Below are positions 1-5,242 of a stretch of 5,242 bases of DNA, one piece after another. The stretch is from Fervidifonticultor_A tertius (GTDB lineage Bacteria; Sysuimicrobiota; Sysuimicrobiia; Sysuimicrobiales; Humicultoraceae), in contig JAVKIY010000107.1 in the NCBI GenBank assembly GCA_031459235.1, positions 1-5,242 of the forward strand, given 5' to 3'. The notes below the pieces were generated by a model. It had not been told where the DNA came from. It worked only from the letters and a program-made list of their open reading frames with translations, and searched no databases. Numbering within the stretch: position 1 is the stretch's first letter; every line of letters starts with the position of its first letter. Made by a program: the position numbers and the translations under genes.

Positions 1-4
1 TTCA

Positions 5-30
5 GCCGCGCGCCGCGGCGCGCGCGCGGC
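5..30. repeat. GC-rich inverted repeat near window edge
   Basis: Positions 7-24 form a perfect 18-base palindrome made only of G and C. As an alternative, 5-12 can pair with 23-30 around a 10-nt loop. It lies about 65 nt beyond the transketolase C-subunit stop. No T-run follows on either strand, so it is not a classical intrinsic terminator, and in DNA this GC-rich such palindromes arise readily by chance. It could be a transcript-end structure or nothing. Positions 1-93 show no credible gene: no start with a ribosome-binding site is visible. Confidence 0.25.
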
Positions 31-67
31 CGCACGCCGGGACGCGGGCCCGGCCCGTCGCCGGCGG

Positions 68-88
68 CGGGCACAGACCAGGTGCCCG
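68..88 (-). terminator. hairpin just after transketolase operon
   Basis: A perfect 7-bp stem (68-74 pairing with 82-88, CGGGCAC/GTGCCCG) with a 7-nt loop begins 5 nt past the stop codon of the transketolase C-subunit, read on the minus strand. Its position suits a transcript 3' end or an RNA-stabilising hairpin. No U-tract follows, so termination by this element alone is uncertain. Confidence 0.35.
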
Positions 89-93
89 GCCGT

Positions 94-1062
94 CTAGCCC
101 CGGCGCTTCCGACTGAGGGCGCGGCGCGCCGCGGCGGCGATCGCCGCCGCGGTCAGCCCGTACGCGTCCTGTAGCGCGCGCGGCGCCCCGGACTCGCCGA
201 AGCGGTCGCGGATGCCCACCCGCTCGACCGGCACCGGGTGGGACGCCGCGACCACCTCGCAGACCGCGCCGCCGAGCCCGCCGAGGATCGTGTGCTCCTC
301 GGCGGTGACGATGGCCCCGGTCTCGCGCGCCGCGGCGACCACGGCCGCCTCGTCGAGCGGCTTCAGGGTCGCGCAGTTGAGCACGCGCGCCTCGACGCCG
401 TCGGCGGCCAGGGCCCGCGCCGCCTCCAGCGCTTCGGTGACCATGATCCCGCAGGCTGCGATCGTGACGTCGTCGCCGTCGCGCACGACCGGCGCAGCGC
501 CCACCGCGAAGCGGTAGCCCTCGTCGAAGAGCACCGGGACGGCCGAACGCCCCAGCCGGACGTAGGCCGGCCCGTCGTGGGCGACCAGCGCGTCGATGAC
601 CGCCGCGGTCTCCGTGGCGTCGGCCGGCACGATGACCGTCATGTTCGCGAGCGCGCGCATCATCGCCAGGTCCTCGACGGCCTGCGCGCTCATGCCGTCC
701 TCGCCCACGGTGAGGCCGCCGTGCGTGCTCACCAGCTTGACGTTGAGGCGGGGTTGCGCGATCAGCACGCGGATCTGGTCGTAGCATCGGCCGGGCGCGA
801 ACGCCGCGAACGAGCTGACGAACGGGATCTTCCCACACGTGGCCAGCCCGGCGGCGATGCCGGCCATGTTCTGCTCGGCGATGCCGCACTCCACGAACCG
901 GTCCGGGAAGGCCCCGGCGAACGCCTCCAGGCGCGTGGAGTCGCGCAGGTCGCCGGTGAGCGCCACGATGCGCGGCTCGCGGCGCGCTGCCTGGAGCAGC
1001 GCCTCGCCGTACGCGTCGCGCGTGGCGCGGTTGCGCGAGCCGTCGGCCAGCCGGATGGCCAT
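94..1062 (-). CDS. transketolase, C-terminal subunit
   Basis: This is the second half of a split transketolase (322 aa, normal for the family), holding the pyrimidine-binding domain and the C-terminal transketolase domain. With the N-subunit it moves a two-carbon ketol unit between sugar phosphates in the cytoplasmic pentose phosphate pathway. The catalytic glutamate that activates thiamine diphosphate is E63 in GIAEQNM. By comparison with E. coli TktA from memory, the acceptor-phosphate residues R358, S385, H461 and R520 correspond to R15, S42, H114 and R172, all present, and D469 corresponds to D122. The expected His of the (T/S)HQ motif is replaced: the sequence reads GEDGMSAQ, with A126 at the position of E. 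coli H473. The C-terminal domain starts near residue 185 and contains AEEHTILGGLG at 254-264. The ATG has a strong AGGAGGGG site 7 nt upstream and lies 3 nt after the N-subunit stop. Other split thiamine-diphosphate enzymes, such as apulose-4-phosphate transketolase, cannot be excluded. Confidence 0.93.
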   Translation of the reverse strand: MAIRLADGSRNRATRDAYGEALLQAARREPRIVALTGDLRDSTRLEAFAGAFPDRFVECGIAEQNMAGIAAGLATCGKIPFVSSFAAFAPGRCYDQIRVLIAQPRLNVKLVSTHGGLTVGEDGMSAQAVEDLAMMRALANMTVIVPADATETAAVIDALVAHDGPAYVRLGRSAVPVLFDEGYRFAVGAAPVVRDGDDVTIAACGIMVTEALEAARALAADGVEARVLNCATLKPLDEAAVVAAARETGAIVTAEEHTILGGLGGAVCEVVAASHPVPVERVGIRDRFGESGAPRALQDAYGLTAAAIAAAARRALSRKRRG

Positions 1063-1065
1063 GGG

Positions 1066-1908
1066 TTATCCCCTCCTGGCCGGCGCGCCGTCGAGCTCGG
1101 CCAGCGCCCGCGCCAGCTCGTCCTCGGTGAGCGCCTTGCCATGGAATCCCACCACGCCCTCCACGAACGAGACGCCCTTGCCCTTGACCGTGTGCGCCAC
1201 GATCACCTCGGGCCGCCCGGTGCCGGCCCGGGCGCGCCCGAGCGCGCCGACGATGGCCGCCATGTCGTGGCCGTCGATTTCCTGCGCCTCCCAGCCGAAG
1301 GCGCGCCACTTCTCGGCCAGCGGGTCGAGGCGGACCCGCTCTTCGGTCCGGCCGGTTTGCTGGAGCCCGTTGCGGTCCACGATCGCGGTGAGGTTGTCGA
1401 GCCCCTGGTGCGCGGCGAACATCGCGGCCTCCCAGACCGCGCCTTCCTGGCACTCGCCGTCGCCGAGCATCGCATACACGCGGTAGGGCCTCCCGTCGCG
1501 CTTGCCGGCCAGCGCCATGCCGATCGCGGCCGAGAATCCCATGCCCAGCGACCCGGTGGACATGTCGACCCCGGGGGTGCGGGTCATGTCGGGGTGTCCC
1601 TGGAGGGGGCTGCCGATCCGGCGCAGCGTCCAGAGGTGCGAGGGGTCGAAGTAGCCCCGCGCGGCCAGCACGACGTACCAGGCCGGGCAGCCGTGGCCCT
1701 TACTGAGCACGAAGCGGTCGCGGTCCGGCCACTGCGGCCGCGCCGGGTCCACACGGAGGTGGTGGAAGTAGAGCGCGGTGAGGATGTCGATCGCCGACAG
1801 CGAGCCGCCGGGATGGCCGCTGCCGGCCTGCGTGATCATGCGGAGGATCGTCTTGCGGAACTCCCGGGCACGCGCCTCGAGCGCCGGGACGTCTGGGGTC
1901 TGACCCAT
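1066..1908 (-). CDS. transketolase, N-terminal subunit
   Basis: This is the first half of a split transketolase (280 aa), the domain that binds the diphosphate of thiamine diphosphate through Mg2+. Visible motifs are SGHPGGSLS (H32), the KGHG motif (H72), QGHPD (H105), STGSLGMG at 118-125, the binding motif GDG at 149-151 ending in N180 (VDRNG, with D150 and N180 as expected Mg2+ ligands) and FHGKA (H256). These match the active-site histidines of full-length transketolases. The start at 1908 is chosen because GAGGAG lies 4 nt upstream and the protein then begins as the family does. The frame stays open back to an ATG at 2037, but the extra 43 residues are basic and Pro-rich and overlap the opposing nuoB promoter. 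Together with the C-subunit (322 aa) the total of 602 aa is close to a single-chain transketolase. It is the promoter-proximal gene of a two-gene operon and is divergent from nuoB. No regulator is nearby to suggest a specific sugar. Confidence 0.93.
   Translation of the reverse strand: MGQTPDVPALEARAREFRKTILRMITQAGSGHPGGSLSAIDILTALYFHHLRVDPARPQWPDRDRFVLSKGHGCPAWYVVLAARGYFDPSHLWTLRRIGSPLQGHPDMTRTPGVDMSTGSLGMGFSAAIGMALAGKRDGRPYRVYAMLGDGECQEGAVWEAAMFAAHQGLDNLTAIVDRNGLQQTGRTEERVRLDPLAEKWRAFGWEAQEIDGHDMAAIVGALGRARAGTGRPEVIVAHTVKGKGVSFVEGVVGFHGKALTEDELARALAELDGAPARRG
1070..1077 (-). promoter_or_regulatory. RBS of transketolase C-subunit
   Basis: On the minus strand AGGAGGGG lies inside the last codons of the N-subunit gene, 7 nt before the ATG at 1062. 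The upstream TAA lies between this site and the start codon (TAACCCATG), an arrangement that favours balanced, coupled translation of the two subunits. Confidence 0.75.
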
Positions 1909-1912
1909 GGGG

Positions 1913-1918
1913 CTCCTC
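1913..1918 (-). promoter_or_regulatory. RBS fixing the transketolase N-subunit start
   Basis: On the minus strand GAGGAG precedes the ATG at 1908 with a 4-nt spacer. It decides this start over the longer open frame that reaches back to 2037. Confidence 0.7.
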
Positions 1919-2008
1919 GGTCTCCTGCGTTCGGCGACACCGGAGAGTTCGTGCCGGCGCCGCACGGTCCTCCCCGGGCCGCGGCCGAAACCCGCGCCAG
2001 AGGCCGGT

Positions 2009-2037
2009 TTGACGCTCCGCGGGCGCGGTGCTACCAT
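2009..2037 (+). promoter_or_regulatory. sigma70-type promoter of nuoB
   Basis: TTGACG (2009-2014; five of six bases match the -35 consensus) is separated by exactly 17 nt from TACCAT (2032-2037; four of six match the -10 consensus, with the key T, A, A and T present). Transcription would start near 2044, giving a leader of about 24 nt before the nuoB ATG, just enough for its ribosome-binding site. The spacing and placement make this the most convincing promoter in the window. Confidence 0.6.
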
Positions 2038-2056
2038 GGCACTGGCTCCTCTACCC

Positions 2057-2063
2057 GGGAGGA
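2057..2063 (+). promoter_or_regulatory. RBS of nuoB
   Basis: GGGAGGA lies 4 nt before the ATG at 2068. It fixes the nuoB start within a frame that is open far upstream because of the high GC content. Confidence 0.7.
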
Positions 2064-2067
2064 TCGC

Positions 2068-2619
2068 ATGAGCGCCCAGGCCCCGCCGCCCATCCCCACC
2101 CGCATTGCGCCGATCCAGACCGCCGTCGATATTCTTGACAGCCTGCCCGGCGGCTCCGTGGTGCTCAGCAAGGTGGAGTACCTCCTGAACTGGAGCCGGG
2201 CCGCGAGCCTCTGGCCGCTCACCTTCGGCCTGGCGTGCTGCGCAATCGAGATGATGGCGGCGTGGGCCGGCCGGTTCGACCTGGACCGCATGGGCGTCAT
2301 CCCGCGCGCGACCCCGCGCCAGGCGGACTGCATGATCGTCGCTGGTCGCTGCACCATCAAGATGGCGCCGATCGTGCGCCGGCTATGGGAACAGATGCCC
2401 GAGCCGAAGTACGTCATCTCGATGGGGTCCTGCGCCACCTGCGGCGGCCCGTTCTACTACGACAACTACTCTATCCTGAAGGGGATCGATCAGGTGGTGC
2501 CCGTAGACGTCTACGTGCCCGGCTGCCCCCCGCGGCCCGAGGCGCTGATCGAGGGCCTGCTGAAGCTGCAGGAGAAGATTAAGGCCGAGCCGTTCCTGCG
2601 GCGCGCGGTGCCGGCCTAG
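2068..2619 (+). CDS. nuoB: NADH-quinone oxidoreductase subunit B (complex I)
   Basis: NuoB (183 aa, normal length) is a peripheral-arm subunit on the cytoplasmic face of the membrane. It carries 4Fe-4S cluster N2, the last electron carrier before quinone, and forms part of the quinone pocket with NuoD. The family's four N2 ligands are visible: the tandem cysteines C57/C58 (GLACCAIEMM), C122 (MGSCATCGG) and C153 (PGCPPRPEAL). Also typical are PRQAD at 83-87 and KMAP at 98-101 before RRLWEQMPEPKYVISMG. It has extra cysteines: C88 and C95 in the PRQADCMIVAGRCTIKM segment, and C125 three residues after a ligand. The start is an ATG with GGGAGGA 4 nt upstream. It is the first gene of nuoB-nuoD-nuoI-nuoC, behind a 17-nt-spaced promoter. 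The small subunits of group 4 NiFe hydrogenases are related, but the NuoD downstream lacks nickel-binding cysteines, so complex I is the better call. Confidence 0.95.
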   Translation: MSAQAPPPIPTRIAPIQTAVDILDSLPGGSVVLSKVEYLLNWSRAASLWPLTFGLACCAIEMMAAWAGRFDLDRMGVIPRATPRQADCMIVAGRCTIKMAPIVRRLWEQMPEPKYVISMGSCATCGGPFYYDNYSILKGIDQVVPVDVYVPGCPPRPEALIEGLLKLQEKIKAEPFLRRAVPA

Positions 2620-2636
2620 CGCGGGGGCGGATCGTC

Positions 2637-3740
<1,104 letters not shown>

Positions 3741-3742
3741 GC

Positions 3743-3749
3743 GAGGAGG
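3743..3749 (+). promoter_or_regulatory. RBS of nuoI
   Basis: GAGGAGG lies in the 14-nt gap between nuoD and nuoI, 5 nt before the ATG at 3755. It is the strongest ribosome-binding site in the nuo set and contrasts with the weak sites of nuoD and nuoC. Confidence 0.7.
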
Positions 3750-3754
3750 CGGGG

Positions 3755-4234
3755 ATGGAGGCACTGGCGACGCGCGCGTGGGAGGCGGTGGCCGGGCTCT
3801 ACGCCGGACTGCGGGTGACGTTCCGCGCGCTGGTGGGGCGCAAGAACACCGTGATGTACCCGCTCCAGAAGGTCAACGTCGCGCCGCGCTGGCACGGCCT
3901 GCTGGCGCTGCCGGTGGATCCCGAGACCGGCTCTGACAAGTGCATTATCTGCTTCCAGTGCGAGCGGGTCTGCCCCGACCGGTGCATCCACATCGAGGCG
4001 GGCGGCAAAGGCAAGGACCGGCTGCTCACCCGCTTCGACATCGAGATGGACAAGTGTTGCTACTGCGGGTTGTGCGTCGAGGTCTGCCCTACCGAGGCGA
4101 TCGTCTTCGTGCCCCACTACGAGACGAGCACCTACAACCGGGCCAACCTGGTCTACGACCTCGACGACCTGCGGCGCGCCGCCCCCAAGGAGCCGATCGC
4201 GCACGGGGTGGTCGCGATGCGGGGGCGGCCGTGA
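3755..4234 (+). CDS. nuoI: NADH-quinone oxidoreductase subunit I, 2x 4Fe-4S ferredoxin-like
   Basis: NuoI (159 aa, usual size) passes electrons toward NuoB through clusters N6a and N6b. Two ferredoxin motifs are visible: C63, C66, C69, C73 in CIICFQCERVCP, and C101, C104, C107, C111 in CCYCGLCVEVCP, each CxxCxxCxxxCP. C77 and C102 are additional cysteines outside the two motifs. The N-terminal 30 residues are helical and amphipathic-looking, as expected for the part that lies on the membrane. The following TVMYPLQKVNVAPRWHG matches the family's conserved pre-ferredoxin stretch. The C-terminus (STYNRANLVYDLDDL) is also typical. It follows nuoD by 14 nt with a strong GAGGAGG, and its TGA overlaps the GTG start of nuoC (GTGA, 4231-4234). 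Hydrogenase- or Fpo-associated ferredoxins of the same family are possible in principle, but the neighbours support complex I. Confidence 0.94.
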   Translation: MEALATRAWEAVAGLYAGLRVTFRALVGRKNTVMYPLQKVNVAPRWHGLLALPVDPETGSDKCIICFQCERVCPDRCIHIEAGGKGKDRLLTRFDIEMDKCCYCGLCVEVCPTEAIVFVPHYETSTYNRANLVYDLDDLRRAAPKEPIAHGVVAMRGRP

Positions 4235-4812
4235 GCTGGGCGCTGGTCGAGCGGCTCCGGGAGCGGTTTCCCGAGGTCGAACCGTTCCCGCGCGAGGCAC
4301 CGCATGAGGCCGGCGCGCCGGTCGGCCGGCCCGGGCGCCACGAGGCCAGGGGCCCGACCTACCACACACCGGGCGCGTTCGTGCCCGCCGCCCGGCTGCT
4401 CGAGGTGGCGCGCGTGCTCCGCGACGAGGCCCCGTTTGGCCTCGACTACTGCTCGTTCGTCACGGGGGTGGATCGGCCGGAGCAGGACCTGGTCGAGGTC
4501 GTCTATCACCTGTTCTCGATGGACGAGCGCCACGAGCTGCTGCTCAAGGTGCGCGTTCCCCGCCGGGACCCGCGCGTGCCCAGCGTCAGTGCCCTCTGGC
4601 CGGCCGCCAACTGGCACGAGCGCGAGGCCTACGACCTGCTGGGCGTGGTCTTCGAGGGCCATCCTGATCTGCGCCGCATCATGATGACCGACGACTGGGA
4701 GGGCCACCCGCTGCGAAAGGACTACGTCTACCAGGAGCCGCGGTGGCTGGTGGACCTCGGCGCGCAGCGCCAGCGCGAGATCGAGGGGCTGCGGCTCGGC
4801 GATCGGGCGTAG
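4231..4812 (+). CDS. nuoC: NADH-quinone oxidoreductase subunit C (complex I)
   Basis: NuoC (193 aa, 30-kDa subunit) has no cofactor and binds along NuoD in the connecting module of complex I. The family signature is clear at residues 129-150: HEREAYDLLGVVFEGHPDLR, then RI. It is followed by DDWEGHPLRKDY (154-165). The central domain has LDYCSFVTGVDRP and VEVVYHLFSM, typical of the 30-kDa fold. Residues 15-45 are Pro/Gly/His-rich and look poorly conserved. The start is GTG at 4231, overlapping the nuoI TGA by four bases, so translation is probably coupled; the next in-frame starts would remove normal N-terminal sequence. Upstream there is only GGGGGCGG 2 nt before the GTG, too close for a normal ribosome-binding site. 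Position last in the set, after nuoI, is unusual: the common order is nuoB-nuoC-nuoD, or a nuoCD fusion. It closes the nuo unit, and a new promoter candidate lies downstream. Confidence 0.93.
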   Translation: MSWALVERLRERFPEVEPFPREAPHEAGAPVGRPGRHEARGPTYHTPGAFVPAARLLEVARVLRDEAPFGLDYCSFVTGVDRPEQDLVEVVYHLFSMDERHELLLKVRVPRRDPRVPSVSALWPAANWHEREAYDLLGVVFEGHPDLRRIMMTDDWEGHPLRKDYVYQEPRWLVDLGAQRQREIEGLRLGDRA

Positions 4813-4933
4813 GGCGCCCCTCCCGCAGTTCGCCTCCGTCGCGGCCCCGGCGGCCAGCGGAATCCCTTGACGGCATCTTTACGTTATCCTGATAGGGTAT
4901 AGGCGGGCGACGCGTCAGCGTGGGGTGAGGACC
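4813..4933. other. intergenic spacer after nuoC
   Basis: This 121-nt spacer has a GC-rich first half and a markedly AT-richer stretch at 4863-4901. A short stem can form across the nuoC stop (4805-4809 pairing with 4815-4819), but no U-run follows, so no clear terminator is visible. The AT-rich part holds the promoter candidate listed separately. Confidence 0.6.
4867..4896 (+). promoter_or_regulatory. candidate promoter for downstream membrane protein gene
   Basis: TTGACG (4867-4872), the same -35 hexamer as at the nuoB promoter, is followed after 18 nt by GATAGG (4891-4896), a weak -10. TATCCT (4885-4890) and TATAGG (4898-4903) are alternative -10 cores but fit the spacing less well. The element sits in the only distinctly AT-rich patch nearby, 38 nt before the ATG at 4934. 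This implies that the downstream gene is not simply the fifth gene of the nuo unit. Confidence 0.4.
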
Positions 4934-5242
4934 ATGCGCCGTTCGATGGGTCGGGGGCTGGTCGCCGGCGCGGCCGCGGGTGTCGTGCTCGTGGCCGCGA
5001 TGGCCGCCGGGCTGCTGCCCACCGGTCTCGTGCTGGCCGCCGCGGTCGCGGAGCGCGCGCGCATGCTGCTCCCGCTCGATGTCGTGGCGTGGCTGATCGT
5101 CCGCCTCAAGTTCGCCGCCAAGCCCCTGGGGTTCTGGACGAGCATGGTCGCGGTGGTGGCCGCCTGCGGCGGTCTCGGCGCCGCAGCCGCCGTGCTGCCG
5201 GGCGACGCCCGCGCGGCGGCCGCGGCGGTCGCGGCTGGCGTC
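4934..5242 (+). CDS. hydrophobic membrane protein, N-terminal part (cut by window end)
   Basis: The frame is open from ATG 4934 to the last base (103 residues, no stop), preceded by GTGAGG with a 3-nt gap to the ATG. The protein starts MRRSMGRG, then has a hydrophobic Ala/Val/Leu segment at about residues 9-38. A more polar, basic stretch follows, with WLIVRLKFAAKPLGFW at 50-65, then a second hydrophobic segment at about 66-85 and the start of a third Ala-rich one after residue 92. The positive N-terminus before the first segment suggests membrane insertion or a signal anchor. I do not recognise the family with confidence. The layout of several short N-terminal membrane helices with an RLKF-AKP-type linker loosely recalls membrane-anchored molybdopterin (sulfite oxidase-like) oxidoreductases, but the catalytic part would lie outside the window. 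The upstream promoter candidate suggests independent transcription. Coding status is supported by the ribosome-binding site and the uninterrupted hydrophobic pattern. Confidence 0.6.
   Translation, partial: MRRSMGRGLVAGAAAGVVLVAAMAAGLLPTGLVLAAAVAERARMLLPLDVVAWLIVRLKFAAKPLGFWTSMVAVVAACGGLGAAAAVLPGDARAAAAAVAAGV

Larger units (their letters stand above)
1909..2067. other. divergent intergenic region tkt / nuoB
   Basis: This 159-nt spacer separates the start codons of the transketolase operon (leftward) and nuoB (rightward). The rightward side has a clear promoter at 2009-2037. On the leftward side only the GAGGAG ribosome-binding site is evident, and I could not find a convincing -35/-10 pair. 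No obvious operator palindrome or riboswitch-like structure was seen. Confidence 0.7.

Noticed and set aside
2..1453. Minus-strand open frame of 483 codons overlapping both transketolase subunits
   Set aside because: It is an out-of-frame shadow with an Arg/Gly/Ala-rich translation and no motif. The frames of the real genes carry all the conserved residues.
1909..2037. 43-residue N-terminal extension of the transketolase N-subunit starting at 2037
   Set aside because: The extension is basic and Pro-rich, has no family counterpart, and overlaps the opposing nuoB promoter. The ATG at 1908 has GAGGAG directly upstream.
238..2067. Very long plus-strand open frame antisense to both transketolase genes and in frame with nuoB
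   Set aside because: It is the complement of two well-recognised genes, and its translation is low-complexity Arg/Gly/Ala/His-rich. High GC removes stop codons by chance. The nuoB start at 2068 has its own promoter and ribosome-binding site.
4153..4707. Minus-strand open frame opposite nuoI end and nuoC
   Set aside because: It is a shadow of nuoC, whose 30-kDa signature (HEREAYDLLG...GHPDLRR) is clear on the plus strand.
4885..4894. TATC-CT-GATA inverted repeat as an operator
   Set aside because: The half-sites are only 4 bp and lie within the AT-rich promoter patch, too short to distinguish from chance.
4915..5145. Minus-strand open frame of 76 codons, Ser/Ala/Thr-rich
   Set aside because: It has no motif and lies opposite the hydrophobic plus-strand frame, which has a ribosome-binding site and a plausible promoter. 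Read-through of a GC-rich complement explains it.

Overview
This is a GC-rich bacterial chromosomal window (roughly 70% G+C by eye, with strong G/C preference at codon third positions) holding two divergent gene sets and the start of a third unit. The high GC, the split transketolase and the NuoD type would suit an uncultivated soil or sediment lineage such as Rokubacteria/Methylomirabilota or Chloroflexota. That is a guess from general knowledge, because no marker gene in the window fixes the phylum.

Layout. Positions 1-93 are non-coding and hold GC-rich inverted repeats just past the end of the left-hand operon. Positions 94-1908 (minus strand) encode a two-subunit transketolase. The N-terminal thiamine-diphosphate-binding subunit is transcribed first, and the C-terminal pyrimidine-binding subunit follows after a 3-nt gap. 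Positions 1909-2067 are a shared divergent intergenic region with a good sigma70-type promoter facing right. Positions 2068-4812 (plus strand) encode four tightly packed complex I subunits in the order nuoB, nuoD, nuoI, nuoC. Positions 4813-4933 are a short AT-richer spacer with a candidate promoter. From 4934 to the window end runs the N-terminus of an unidentified hydrophobic protein.

How the genes work together. NuoB, NuoC, NuoD and NuoI are the hydrophilic connecting (quinone-reducing) module of complex I. NuoI carries two 4Fe-4S clusters, NuoB carries cluster N2, and NuoC/NuoD build the quinone site with NuoB. The NADH-oxidising subunits (NuoE/F/G) and all membrane subunits (NuoA/H/J/K/L/M/N) are absent here. 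The four genes look like a closed unit, with a promoter before nuoB and a new promoter after nuoC. The order is unusual, because nuoC normally lies between nuoB and nuoD or is fused to nuoD. NuoD is of the short type, which I associate with complexes lacking a dedicated NADH module. The transketolase links pentose phosphates to glycolysis and shares only the intergenic region with the nuo set.

Nothing in the window is clearly a new biological system. The points most worth a second look are the stand-alone, rearranged nuoBDIC module, a one-residue insertion beside the quinone-site tyrosine of NuoD, extra cysteines around cluster N2 in NuoB, and an Ala in place of a conserved substrate-binding His in the transketolase C-subunit.
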